In this document: positions 30,746 through 40,785 of the stretch, piece by piece
How the letters are laid out: the number at the start of each line of letters is the position of its first letter
Position numbering within the stretch: position 1 is the first letter of the stretch
Assembly (NCBI GenBank): GCA_039621445.1
Contig: CP154956.1
Span: forward strand, 85,742,474 to 85,806,473
Direction: 5' to 3'
DNA length: 64,000 nt
Origin: Euglena gracilis
Taxonomy: Eukaryota > Euglenida > Euglenophyceae > Euglenales
Position numbers and translations under genes: made by a program
Notes under the pieces: generated by a model
Told to the model about the DNA's origin: nothing
Database searches by the model: none
What the model saw: the letters and a program-made list of their open reading frames with translations, nothing else

Positions 30746-31679
30746 TGGCGTTTTTTTCCCAATGAAAGTGCGCAAAACCCTATTTTCCAGGCCTTTTCCA
30801 AAACAATTTTTCTGGCACTTCAAGCCAGATTTTTTTTTGTACAACTGGGGGTCCAACCCCCCTCCGGGAGGGGGAGGGGGCTCCAGACCTCCCTCCTGGC
30901 TCACTTTACTCTGCCCCTGTGAGTCCATTTGGGCATTTTGCTTTACTTTGCTTCATTTTTGAGAATTTGGCATTTCATGGTTCTATTAGGCCCGAAAAAC
31001 GGCCCGAAATGGGCCAAGAAATGACCGCTTCTCGGGCCATGTGGGGGTTGAGAAAATGGCCATATGGGCATATGGAGCGTTCCTGGGGCTTTGTTTTTTT
31101 AGATTTTCTCAGTCAACCATCACTCCTGACGTGGATTTGACTCAAGTGGATTTGGTCGAGAAAACCTGACTTCAGATCCCTCAAGCCGACCATCCTGTCC
31201 TTCCCGACGCATTTCACTCCATGAGTGATGCCTCTCCCCAGGGTTGATGGTCTTCACATCGCCACAGCTGTCCATCCGGCAGTGAGTCGGCCGCCGCTGT
31301 CCATCCGCCTTGAGTGAGCCTCAGTGCATGCCTCACCTGCAGATCCCCTTTGGCAGCCCCACCTGTTATGAGCAACGTCACCCCACCCGCCATTTCTTAG
31401 CTAGCTTTTGGTAGAGCTGAGCCCTTTACCTGCCTGATGGGGGCATGGAGCAGCAGACGTTTGGTTTGAGAGACATGGTTCGCGGGTGACCTGGTAGCCT
31501 GGCCCGGCCCGACACGGCGGCCCGGCCCAGCCTGACGCGGCGACCCGGCCCAGCCAAGGTTCCTGGTCCGGCCCGGCCGGTGGTCTGGTCCAGCCTGGCC
31601 CGGTGTTCAATTACAGGGAATCAAAATGGAAAAACATGTGGCGTTTTAAGGGATTGGCCAGACAAAACAGGCCAGGCGC
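30746..31679. other. No supported gene
   Basis: A G block at 30,862-30,884. At 31,500-31,600 GGCCCGGCCC and GACCCGGCCC units repeat loosely. A short frame after CTCACCTGCAG (31,341) reads IPFGSPTCYEQRHPTRH to TAG; too short to call. Confidence 0.35.
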
Positions 31680-32430
31680 GCAGCTGGCCCTGGAGGCCTC
31701 TATGGGTTGATCCCCGGACTCCGAGGTTTCATTTTTGGTCCTCCCCACCTTTTTTTGATAATTCGAAATTTTCGATTTTTTGACCCTGAGATGTCACACG
31801 TTTGTGGCCAGACGCACATCCGCCCATGGCGGTCTATACTGGGTGATCGAAGGTACCCAGGCTTTATTTATTTCTTTAGGTGTACATTTTTGGAAACAAT
31901 TGTTTTTTACCCAAAACTGCCCAAAATGGCCCAAAATTGGTCTAAAAAAATGGCATGAAGAGTTGGGGAAAAAGTAAGCATATGTGGCTAGGGCATTCCA
32001 AGGGCTTCATTTTTGGTCGCCGGACATTTCATTTGATTGTGCATTATTTCCGAGATATTTTTGAAAGAATGCTTTTTTGACCAAAAAAGACGGCCCAAAA
32101 GGCACCACCAAAATGACTTTTTTGGGCCGCAAAAAAGGGCCAGAACACAGGCCAGGTGTGTAGGTGCATTTTGCTGGAAGATACTTTTGGAAATGCTGCC
32201 CATTTTCTCAAGATATTTTTTGAAAACAATCGCTTTTTTGACCGAAAATCTCATCCCAACGAAATGGCAGAGTCGAAATTGGGGGGGGGTTGGCTGATCC
32301 TACCCAGTTTGGACCCCTTGTTGGCTGAATAACTCGGACCGGGCGGGCAGTTGGGGGTCAAATGGAGGTGATCCGGAAAGCTGGGGACTGAAAAAAATCC
32401 GGGATCGTGTCTGGGGTCATGGCAATAATC
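31680..32430. repeat. Dispersed repeat A, second location
   Basis: Modules shared with 3,350-3,860 and 45,010-46,080: CCCAGTTTGGACCCCTTG (32,308), GGCAGTTGGGGGTCAAA, ATTCCAAGGGCTTC, GAGATATTTTTGAAAG, CCCAAAACTGCC. Here several modules are in different order and spacing. Confidence 0.65.
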
Positions 32431-32933
32431 TGTGGTTTTCATTGCCTACCAAGGGGTGGGGGGAGGACAGGTGGCTTCCACCCTCCCCTTTTGCCCGGTG
32501 TTACAGTACACATTCCCCCCCTCCCGTCCTTGACATGGGCGGTCAATGACACCCCCCCGTGTCAACCGCATTTTTCCTGCACCCAAAATTCTTTTCTTTT
32601 GTCGCACAGTGCACATGACACGGTGTGTCCATGACCCCCCCCCTTGTGGGGTGGTCAATTGCATTTTCCCTGTGCTTTGGTATGTTGAAGGACAGGTGGG
32701 GGGGAAGAAAGCTTCGATCTTCTTCTAAAGAGATAAGCCTTTTTGCCAGCCGGACTGGACCCCCCCCCCCCGGGTCCTTAAGAAATCCCCTGGGGGGGGG
32801 GAGGTATCTTCAATCAAGCGCCGGGGGGGGGGGGTCAGTGCATGTTCTGGAGGTGAGTTTAATACATGCCCCCCTTCTCGATGCTTGCCCCCCAAAACAG
32901 CCTGAGCAAATGGATACATTTGTGTCTTTTCAG
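32431..32933. repeat. G/C-tract pieces with TTAAGAAATCCCCTGG end
   Basis: C and G blocks at 32,513, 32,635, 32,760 and 32,820. The motif GGTCCTTAAGAAATCCCCTGG (32,775) matches the right terminus of the 21,067 element. No exon. Confidence 0.5.
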
Positions 32934-33002
32934 CTCGCCAGGTGATGCTTGGCATCAATATGAAGCTGGGAGCAGGGCGTCGCCAAAGCTGGAGGGACCC
33001 CT
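32934..33002 (+). CDS. Possible exon running into a G block
   Basis: Acceptor ATTTGTGTCTTTTCAG (ending 32,933) is good. In phase 1 the frame reads RQVMLGINMKLGAGRRQ then SWRD before a C/G tract. No donor found, and another frame is also open. Confidence 0.3.
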
Positions 33003-33584
33003 TCCTCCCGGGAGGGGGGGGCAGCCAGCCAACAGCCTTTTTCCAGTCCCCATCACCTGGAGGGAAACAGGTTTAGGGGTGCATAATAAGGCCAAGAATT
33101 GCCGAGAAAGGGACAAAATCGGGCTGCTTAGTTCCAGCTAAAAGAGGGCGTTTTTGCCCGGGTTTTTTTTATGTGCGAGCAAGCCCCGGGCCAAAAAGAA
33201 AAACATTTCCACCCAGATCCATTTTTTTTTGCACAAAATTGGCAATTTTTGGGTATTTTCGCTCTTAGATGGCCTAATTCGCACTTAAGCTTTTTTCTTT
33301 TTATTAGCGCACTTGCGCAAATTTACGAATTTTTTGATTCTCCTTTGTTTCGGCTGTGAAGGTCAGGGGGGTTTGAAAACACGTTGACAAGAGAGTGCAA
33401 AAAATGATCGAAATCCTGATTTTGGCGATGTGACCCCCGGGACTTTGGCAGAAAATGGTGTTTTTGGGGTGTCCGAAAATGGACTTTGTACGTTGAAACC
33501 CCCGGGACCTTGCCGGCCCACACTGAAAAACACAAAAAAGCGGCAAAGGAATGGGACCTTTACTGCCCTTGTTGCTTCTTTCAG

Positions 33585-33689
33585 CTGTGTCCCCGGGTGT
33601 GCCCAAGCTGCCGGCGGTGTGCGTCCTGGGTGTTTGCCGACTGCTTTGCTTGTGGCGCCTTGGTGTGGTGTTTTTGGCGTGTTTATTAA
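33585..33689 (+). CDS. Cys-rich terminal exon candidate
   Basis: Acceptor CCTTGTTGCTTCTTTCAG (ending 33,584) is strong. In phase 0 the exon reads LCPRVCPSCRRCASWVF then ADCFACGALVWCFWRVY, with TAA at 33,687. Six Cys in the first 25 residues (Cys at 2, 6, 9, 12, 20 and 23 of the exon) give CxxC-type spacing typical of zinc-binding modules, but no named finger fits. The minus strand is open across it as well (228 codons). Confidence 0.4.
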   Translation: MCPRVCPSCRRCASWVFADCFACGALVWCFWRVY

Positions 33690-34539
33690 AGCGCGGGGAG
33701 GAAGTGCCGGGGGGTGTGGGTGTGGTGTGACCGAGCCTGCGGGAAGGACGCAAGGGAAGGAAGGTAAGTGCGGGGTGTTGGGCAAGGGAAGCGCAGAGGG
33801 GAAGAAATAGGGTCCGCAGGGAATGAAGGGGACGGGTGTGTTCCACCCGGCTTATACCCGGGATCCGCAGTTGTGTGGCAAAGAACAAAGCGGAAGAAGC
33901 CCAACACTGGAAGGTCAAAATTGTGTTTATTTGCGCAAATGCGCGCACCAACACGTTCATGTTTATTTGCACATTTGCACAAATAAACACGAAACATGTC
34001 CTTCAGGGATTGGGCTTAAGTACCCATGAACTGACGCCGTTGATAAACGGCGCGACAAAGGAGCTGTGAGTGTGCAGACCAACGTGCCGTCCAGTTGGTG
34101 GGTTTGTCACTGTTTGTCGACGCGCAAGCTTATCGGCACAAATGCGCGCACAAACACAAATTATGTCCATGTGCGCATTTGCGCAAATGCGTGCATAAAC
34201 ATGTTCTTTGTTTATTTGCGCAAATGCGCAAACAAACACAAAGAAGAATGGTGTGACGGAAACATAATTGTCAAACACCGACAGCAGATGTGGTTCATTT
34301 GCGCATTTGCGCGCATCACGTTGTTTGTGGGCAAATAAACTGCATGAAGAAACTGCACAATTTATTATGTTTATTTGCGCATTTGCGCCCACAAAAACAA
34401 CGTGATGCGTGCAAATGCGCAAATAAACAACCAATGGAGAAGTAAAAAAGCGATTTCATTTGGCCCTCCTACAGCTGCCCTAGTGGCTTCTGAATGGGTT
34501 CAACCCAAATTGCCACACCGTCTCCTCTGGCACATGGTG

Positions 34540-34806
34540 TTATTGTGCCATTTTTGGACCATTGACAGGTCCCACAATAGATGGAGACAGAGGATCTCCT
34601 GAAGGTGGGTGCGCAGCCACCCAGTAACGGTACACGTCCACCGGCACCAATTTTTGGGTCCTGCCGCTGGCCTGCGGCCTGGGCTCCGCTGCTGCAGCCC
34701 CATCAGCTGCTGATGCTTCAGCACCCACCAGACCGGCATCCACCTCCCCAGTGCAACAACACCCAGCTTTAGCGGCCACATTATACCCCGCAACCGGGGT
34801 GTAAGA
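34540..34806 (-). CDS. Terminal exon on the minus strand
   Basis: On the minus strand an acceptor (GTCCCCCCAG) is followed in phase 0 by 88 codons and a stop. The peptide starts SYTPVAGYNVAAKAGCCC. It passes through an Ala/Glu-rich stretch (DAGLVGAEASAADGAAAAE) and ends with KLVPVDVYRYWVAAHPPSG and a short tail. It is the most protein-like frame in the hairpin island. Upstream exons would lie above 34,806; none was placed. Family unknown. Confidence 0.45.
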   Translation of the reverse strand, partial: SYTPVAGYNVAAKAGCCCTGEVDAGLVGAEASAADGAAAAEPRPQASGRTQKLVPVDVYRYWVAAHPPSGDPLSPSIVGPVNGPKMAQ

Positions 34807-35572
34807 CTGGGGGGACAACGTGGTGCCAGTGCATGGCAACCAGCAGCCGGAGAGAGATGGCCCTCAAACACTCGTTACTTTGGATGCAAGGAAGTGTTGA
34901 GGCTTTACCACTGCATTGGTGGCATGAAAGCGGTGGGACCCACTCCCCCCAAATTATGCACAAAAATTGGTGTGTTTTACGTTTTTCAAGGGAAAAATGG
35001 CGGAGAATAACCATAAAACGGACTTCGGCCAGAAACGTCCCGGACATTTCAGGTGCCAAATTTTGAGTTCTTGTAACGCAGTCCTGTTGTAGAAAAGGTG
35101 TCGAACAGTCACAGGTCGTTTGCATGTCATCAATTCATCACGTTTAACCGCCAAACAGATGACACCAAAACAATAGGCCGTTCAGGCCAGGGAACAGCAG
35201 TGCAAATGTATACACTAAGGCAGGCAAATTTAGGCCAGTCACATGCCGTGTTCCAGTGAACACTCCACACTACCTCTCACCACCAATTTCATCACCATGT
35301 AATCGTGGTGCAAATCAATGGTTGACGTGAGGAATTGTGTTCGCCAGCTGTCACGGAGGAGGATATGGTATCACACAACTGATGTTTGTTTATTTGCGCA
35401 TTTGCAAAAATGCGCAAACAAAAATAAACAAATTTTGTTTGTGTGTGTTAAGGCTTGCTGAAACACATCATTTTGAAGCGGTTTATTAAATGTTTATTTG
35501 CGCATTTGCGCAAATGCGCAAACAAATGTAATTGTGTTTATTTGCGCAAATGCGCACACCAACATGCCCATC

Positions 35573-35680
35573 ACGTTTTTAAACATGACCCGTCATGACG
35601 GGTCATGACGGGTCCTCATGACGGGTCATGGTCCTCATGACCCGTCATGAGGACCATGACGGGTCATGGTCATGGTCCTC
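35573..35680. repeat. Nested CATGACCCGTCATGAC palindromes
   Basis: ACCCGTCATGACGGGT, GGTCCTCATGACGGG and CATGACCCGTCATGAGGACC overlap, so the segment can fold in several ways. Its motif is unrelated to the TGCGCA hairpins around it. Confidence 0.85.
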
Positions 35681-36290
35681 ATTGGTGTCTTCTAACGTAG
35701 AAAGTAAAAGTACACGTTTATTTGCGCAATTGCGCAAATAAACATAACTTTGGTGGTGTGCGCATTTGCGCAAATGCGCACACCACCAATTTTGTTTGTG
35801 GGCGCATTTGCGCCTACAAACACGTCATTTTAACATCATCGGTTTACATTTTATTTGTGCAAATGCGCCCACAAACACAATTCTTTTTATTTGCGCAAAT
35901 ACGCCCATAAACACAAATCAGTTGCGTGACGGCTGGCTGGCTGACGGTAGTCTGTAGCATGTGATCTCATGAGGCTCCGTGTGTCCTTACCGGCGGCGGC
36001 AGTATCCAAGCCAGTTCAGCTAGTACTTCAGCACCATTTCCAAGTGTCATAACAAGGGGTGTGTCTCTCTCTCCTATTTGATGTACAAGAGCACCAATCT
36101 CACCCTCTGCCCTCTTCACGTCACTTCGTAAGCAGCATTTACACCAAACTACTGGGAGTTAATCCCCTTCAATAGAGGGGTGTCACAGTTCATAAATTGT
36201 GTTCCGTGTGTCAAGGTACAGGGTCCAGGAGTTTCGTAAAATTTGCGCATTTGCGCAAATGCGCAAATTCTAAAGGAAAAACCTTTAAGT

Positions 36291-36578
36291 GCGAATTCGG
36301 CCGCCTAAGTCGCAGTTTCGATTTTGGTACCTGGTTTGGCCCCAGTTTTACGCCCAACGCCAGTTGGGGGTATCCCATATGGATCCCAGATGGGGGAATC
36401 TAACAACTTTTTTCCAGCCGGCCCAAATTTTCCAGCTTCTGAGCTGGACCCCACTGAGGGTGGGGGGGGGGGTCGTTGGCGACGGCTTGGCTGGGAGGAT
36501 TTGATCAAAGCCAGGTTGATGATGCCTGGTCTGTATTTGTACTCGGCCTGACAATCTGTCGGCTTTCCCCCTTTACAG
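36291..36578. other. Intron-like lead to the next exon
   Basis: Contains a G run (36,462) and ends in a strong pyrimidine tract (GGCTTTCCCCCTTTACAG). No other feature. Confidence 0.4.
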
Positions 36579-36781
36579 ATTGCCATGACTTGCCTGGCCT
36601 GGCACTGTTGTGTTTTGTGGAGGGTGAATTGCTTGTGGGGATCAGTGTTGCTCGGGCGTCAGAGAAATTTCCATTATTCATTCGGTCATTCATTTGTTTG
36701 TTTATTTCATTTGGTTTTTTTTTCAGTCTGTCGATGAAGAAACTGTATTTTTTGTTGAAAGCACCAGTGCATTTCTCTTGA
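36579..36781 (+). CDS. Candidate exon, possibly terminal
   Basis: A near-ideal acceptor ends at 36,578. The phase-1 frame gives CHDLPGLALLCFVEGELLV then GISVARASEKFPLFIR, followed by a hydrophobic Phe/Ser-rich stretch to TGA at 36,779-36,781. A donor at 36,624 (GAG G|GTGAAT) would end it after 14 codons. If read to the stop, the last 30 residues would be a membrane-like segment. More likely the exon is short. Confidence 0.45.
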
Positions 36782-36890
36782 TGTTTCTCCTGTCTCCGCA
36801 GTTTCAAAGAGTTTTATGGACAATATTCCAAGCTCCTTTTACAAGTGAATAAGTTTGCTTTCAACTGGGGGGGGGTGGAATTGTACAAAA

Positions 36891-37049
36891 TTGGTTGGTC
36901 AACTTGGCAGAACAAAATCTTCCTGAATTTATTCTTTTGGCCCAGACCACCAAACTTTTCCATTTTCCAAAAAAACACCAACTCATAATCTTTTGTTGTA
37001 TATATACACACAACAAAAGATTATGAGTTGTTTTTTTTTTGGAAAATGG

Positions 37050-37080
<31 letters not shown>

Positions 37081-37215
37081 CATATATATATTTATATTAT
37101 ACATATGTAATGAGTTGGTTTTTTTTTTTTTATTTCAATTAATAAAAAAGTGGAAAATTTTGGTGGTCTGGGCCAAAAAGAATCAGGAAGATTTTGTTCT
37201 GCCAAGTTGACCAAT
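36891..37215. mobile_element. Foldback element with TTGGTCAACTTGGC ends
   Basis: Left arm (36,891-37,005) contains GGTTGGTCAACTTGGCAG, ACAAAATCTTCCTGA and GGCCCAGACCACCAAA. The right arm (about 37,115-37,215) is its reverse complement. Inside, CAACTCATAATCTTTTGTTG is also inverted around TATATATACACA, and a TATA-rich spacer follows (37,050-37,100). Arms of about 100 bp are highly similar, which suggests a fairly recent insertion. Confidence 0.9.
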
Positions 37216-37275
37216 CATATATATGATACACACACACACACACACAACACACACACACACACACACACATATTAT
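37216..37275. repeat. CA microsatellite
   Basis: ACACACACACACACAC repeats with one AACAC interruption, bordered by ATATATGATA. Confidence 0.9.
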
Positions 37276-37748
37276 GTCTACACATATGGCAGCCTCCAAC
37301 TAAATGGTCCTCCCTGGGGGCAATTAGTTGGATCAGGGGGTTCCAATTTTTTTTTGTGTTATTGATGGAAGAGGATTTGGGTTAAGCCTAACTTATGGAT
37401 TAGGGTTAGGTACGCAAGTTAGGCCTGAAGTTAGGCCAAATCTGCAACCCTAACCCTACTCCATCATTAACACAAAAATTTTTGGACCCCCCTGGTCCAA
37501 CTAAATGCAGGGATTCCCTCAGTTTCGTGCCACGAAAAATCACGAAAAATCACGAATCAGCACGAAAATGGAGCTTTCCCCAAAATCACGAAAAATCACG
37601 AAAATCACGAAAAATCACGAATGAGAATTTTTTTTGGGACAATGAAAATTTCTTTTGGAAGTGCAATTTTTTGCTTTTTGGAAGTGCAAAGCTGTCCTTT
37701 TACTCCCAGCTTTTTTAATCTTTTTTTTGTTTCTGGTCCCTCTTTGCA

Positions 37749-38167
37749 ATGATGCCATCCTCCGATTCTAATGTTCCAAATATGTCTGTGGCGCAAGTTA
37801 CCAAACAGCGGCGTATTTGGAAGCGTGGGGGAAAGATGACTCCACAAAAAAGAGCCAGTCAACCAGAGGACCCAAGAAATATTCAGCAGAGGCAGCCAAG
37901 TTGGGAAGCTTGCAAGGTTTTCAAACTTGGTGTGAAAATACCATCAACGTCATTCTACAGGATCTATTCGATTGTGGGGAGGAAATCAATCCAGACAACG
38001 ACAAAAACACACTTCAAGTCAGAAACCAGAAGGCGGCCCCATTTGTGTGGTTTCCAGTAACGTCTGCAGCTGTGGAGAGGTCATTCAGCTTATCCGGTCT
38101 TGTGGATGCGAAGAACCGCCAGAAGTCCAGAACAGGCTTCTTTCAATATGCACAATTTTTATCATAG
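37749..38167 (+). pseudogene. hAT-family transposase fragment
   Basis: The frame from 37,817 to TAG 38,165-38,167 (116 codons) ends with a recognisable hAT C-terminal dimerisation motif: WFPVTSAAVERSFSLSGLVD then AKNRQ. Before it lies QGFQTWCENTINVILQDLF. A second frame starting at 37,749 (MMPSSDSNVPNMSVAQ) overlaps the first 100 bp and may be its N-terminal part after a frame change. A full hAT transposase is several times longer and has a BED finger and RNase H-like core, neither seen here. So this is a deletion derivative or the last exon of one. Confidence 0.75.
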
Positions 38168-38367
38168 ATTTTTAAAGTTCAAATTTGATCGATTTTTACG
38201 AAAATTACAAATATGATTCCAAAAGATCAAATCAAAAATTGTGTTTGTTGAACCTGCATCACAATGTTCCAACCACACAAATTTCCATAGCAAAAGCCAC
38301 CCATCTTCCCCTCCTTTGAGTCGTCAAAAAGAAGCCTGCATGGGAAAGGCTCTACGGCAGGCCGCCG

Positions 38368-38676
38368 TTATGACGTTTTGTAACGGCGATGCAGACCATC
38401 GCTTTGTTGCACAGTAAACTGCGGCCGCTGCCACGTTGACTCCCTGCGGCTACGGGGCGTTGCCTTGTGTCGAAGAATACTGCAAAACACTCTCTTGCAC
38501 CTGGCAGTTTTGCTTTTTTTTGCACTTGGCACCTCTGGCCTAGCAACAATGAAGTGTTCCAAAAATCGGATCTCATGGGGTGCCAGACACTGAATCAACA
38601 TTATTTCCAATGTAAAAAGTCGAAAACTGCCAAACCGGACGATTTTTTCGTAGCACGAAAAATCACGAAAAATCAC
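38368..38676 (-). other. Open frame inside the hAT-like element
   Basis: A 102-codon minus frame between the dimerisation-domain remnant and the right terminus. It includes APHEIRFLEHFIVARPEVP and KTARCKRVFCSILRHKATP. It may be captured host sequence or chance. No family recognised. Confidence 0.3.
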
Positions 38677-38788
38677 GAAAAATCACGAAAAATCACGAAT
38701 GAGATTTTGGGGTCCCCAGCACGAAACAGAGGGAATCCCCCGGGGGCCATTTAGTTGGAGGCTATACACATACACACACATGTGGAAC

Positions 38789-38826
38789 TGGCCAAACCAA
38801 TTCTATATGTGGAATTGGTTTGGCCA
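38789..38826. repeat. Perfect hairpin TGGCCAAACCAATTC
   Basis: 15-bp arms (TGGCCAAACCAATTC and GAATTGGTTTGGCCA) separated by 8 bp. It lies just outside the right end of the 37,291 element. Confidence 0.9.
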
Positions 38827-39720
38827 ATTCTTTTCAGCTTCAATTTTTCACAAAGATAATTTTCTCCAGTCCTAATCCCCCCTTAGTGTATTTGGTGATC
38901 AGGGGGGTCCGGTCAGGCTCCCTTGGGCCAGGGGTCCAGGGACTCCAGTGACTTCCCCACTGTCTTGATCCTGAAAAATTATGTCCAACAAAATATTTTT
39001 TTTCATTTGTTAGGAAACACACCTGAAAACGCAACTTTGGGGCACTTCAGAAGCTGCCCGAAAATTTTTTCCGACATTTCATGCAGTTCCAGGCAGTCAT
39101 GGGTCGACCCACCCTCCAAAAAGCCGAAGTCGGGGTCTTTCGTCAGAAGACGGTCCCAGGTCAGAGTTGGTATGGGTTTTGGCGCGAAGCGCAAAATTCT
39201 TTTTGGGGATATGGCCACACATGAGCCGATTTTTGAGGGGGGGGTCCCCTCTGGGGGGGGATCCCACGCCGCTGGATGGGGGGACTCCCCGGGGGGGTCT
39301 GGACCAGTCCCCCCCCCCCCTGTGAGCCCCAGAGGTTGGAGGGATGTGGACCCCCTCGGCAGAAATAGCGATAAATTTCCTTCTGACACTGCGCGCCGGA
39401 AAATGAAGAACTTTTTCCCCTTCATTTTTGGCACATGAATCCAAAAATGCTCATTTCTTTGATTTCTTAAAATAAACACTTCACGTGGGAAACACCAAAA
39501 CATCAAACAAAAGCAAATGTGCCCAAAGAAAAATTGAGGATTTTCAACATTTTTTTTTTGCCTGGTATCCTTTTCACTGCCCACAGAGCCAAAAAATCTT
39601 CCTTCCCCTTGTCGTTTCGACGGGCGGGTCCACCCCCCCCCCCAACGCTTCCCATACATCACTGGGGGGGGTCGGGACGACCCCTGCCCCTCCCTCTTAA
39701 CACTCTCTCACATGTACCCA
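38827..39720. repeat. G/C-tract repeat and spacer
   Basis: A TTTTGGCGCGAAGCGC hairpin (39,178), G/C blocks at 39,236-39,330 and 39,635-39,680, and T-rich sequence between them. Frames are low complexity. No exon supported. Confidence 0.5.
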
Positions 39721-39739
39721 ACCTACAAAACCCTGTGTC

Positions 39740-39969
39740 TTTGGATCTACGTGGGCCAACGGTGCTTTGGTTGTCGGTGGCTGCTCTGGCTGGTCTGCCG
39801 CCACAGTGGCAGGCATTCCTGCCCCCAGCCCCCGTTGGTTTGCCCCGGACCCCGCGTGCTTCTTCCGGAGGACGCCGGGGTGTGATGGGCCTCTCGGTCC
39901 TGTTCCCCCGCCAGGGCTCTTCCTGTTTGGTGTGGAAAGAGCGTGCAGGATGCGGCTATTGGCGGGGAT
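39740..39969 (+). CDS. Exon with consensus donor, unknown protein
   Basis: The frame from about 39,740 reads ANGALVVGGCSGWSAATV then AGIPAPSPRWFAPDP and RTPGCDGPLGPVPPPGL. It ends at a textbook donor (GGGGAT|GTGAGT, 39,970) in phase 2. Without splicing it stops at TGA three codons later. The 5' boundary is not clear. GC-rich, Pro/Gly/Ala-rich, no charged repeats. Family unknown. Confidence 0.45.
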
Positions 39970-40262
39970 GTGAGTAGTGGAGCGGGTGTGGCTATCGGAG
40001 CGGGTGTGCTATTGGGTCAGTTGCGGGGATGCGGCTGCGGGGGCGGATGCGCTTGCTATAGCAGATGCGGGTTTGTGTCCACAAGGTCGGATGTGGGGTA
40101 ATGCGGCTGCTGGAGCGGATGCAGGTCCTGGAGCAGATGTGGGTCACAACCATCCAAGAGCGAAAGGTGACCAAAAGTTGCCAAGAGGAACCAAAGGTGG
40201 TCAAAAGTAGCACAAAAGGACCAAAAGTGACCAAAGCAGCCGATAGTTACCAAGAAGCAAAG
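39970..40262. repeat. GCGGATGCGG-type imperfect minisatellite and GGACCAAAAGTG repeat
   Basis: GGAGCGGGTGTGGCTAT, GCGGCTGCGGGGGCGGATG and GCGGCTGCTGGAGCGGATG units, followed by AAAAGTGACCAAAG units related to position 313. A 77-codon frame (AAAGADA repeats) is the array read through. Confidence 0.65.
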
Positions 40263-40279
40263 AGGAACCCATTGAGGAC

Positions 40280-40480
40280 AGGGTTTTTTGTTGGTTTTCG
40301 ACCCCCGGGGGGGGGGGGTAGGGTGGGTGGGTCCGGCCGAGCCTCCCCCGGCCCCGGGGGGCTCCCCCCAGGGGGGAGTGGGATGTACTTTTCGACGTTT
40401 TTGGCGCCGAAATTTTTTGAAAAAGGTGCCATTTTTTTTAGCATTTTCGCGATTTTTGGCCATTTTGGGGAACGTCAGTG
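40280..40480. repeat. G-rich block with GGCGCCGAAAATT-type module
   Basis: G run, GGTAGGGTGGGTGGGTCC, GCCGAGCCTCCC, TTTTTGGCGCCGAAATTTTTTG, ATTTTTTTTAGCATTTT. The same module order occurs at 1,940-2,100, 53,785-53,890 and 63,250-63,420. Confidence 0.75.
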
Positions 40481-40574
40481 GGTCCCGGCAGCCAAGCACC
40501 TTTTCTCCATTAGTGCGCCACAGAGTACCATGCCGTGGAAGGGAAAAAAATCTATTGTGGGGAGCATGCGGTGC

Positions 40575-40785
40575 ATACCCCCCCCCCCCCGCTTGTCCAC
40601 CAACCACCCCCATTTACCGACCAGCCCCTGGTTGGGGGGTTGCAGGTCAGGGGGTGCGTCCGACCACACCCCTGGCAGGGGGTTGTGGGTGGCTTTGGAA
40701 ATTGGGTTGTTTTTGTCACCCAGTCGTGTGTCCACCCCCCGGTCGGGGGTTGTTGGAACTTGGTCGGTGGACAGGGGGGGGTACC
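40575..40785. mobile_element. TIR element with CCCCTTGTCCACC-type ends
   Basis: Left CCCCCCCCGCTTGTCCACCA and right GGTCGGTGGACAGGGGGGGG are inverted. Interior: GGTTGGGGGGTTGCAGGTC, CACCCAGTCGTG, GGTCGGGGGTTGTTGG. A relative lies at 60,205-60,440. Confidence 0.65.

Larger units (their letters stand above)
33300..36290. repeat. Island of TGCGCA hairpins
   Basis: About 17 short inverted repeats share a TTGCGCAAATGCGCAA / TTGCGCATTTGCGCAA core. Examples: 33,927, 33,957, 34,162, 34,206, 34,290, 34,366, 34,405, 35,388, 35,492, 35,536, 35,716, 35,757, 35,797, 35,850, 35,886, 36,242. Arms vary but stay self-complementary: TTTATTT...AAATAAA, GGTGTGC...GCACACC, TTTGTGGGCGC...GCGCCTACAAA. A nested CATGACCCGTCATGAC cluster lies at 35,573-35,680. 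Apart from the candidate exons at 33,585 and 34,540 I see no genes. Confidence 0.85.
37291..38763. mobile_element. MITE (AGCCTCCAACTAAATGG ends) carrying a nested hAT fragment
   Basis: Left AGCCTCCAACTAAATGG, right CCATTTAGTTGGAGGCT: perfect 17-bp inverted ends. The left 215 bp is a foldback related to 26,954 (GATGGA, TTAGGGTTAGG and TTAGGCC arms; CCCTAACCCTACTCCATCAT). The inverted arm is interrupted by a second element from 37,508 (CAGGGATTCCCTCAGTTTCG) to about 38,740 (CGAAACAGAGGGAATCCC). These CAGGG ends fit hAT transposons. Just inside each hAT end, CACGAAAAAT units repeat (37,533-37,620 and 38,654-38,697). Confidence 0.85.

Noticed and set aside
33300-36290. CRISPR or integron-type array
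   Set aside because: The repeated motifs are palindromes of variable arm and spacing, not uniform repeats with unique spacers, and the window is eukaryotic.
34081-36290. Replication origin built from the palindromes
   Set aside because: No AT-rich unwinding element or initiator-type sites accompany them; the spread of single copies elsewhere fits dispersal better.
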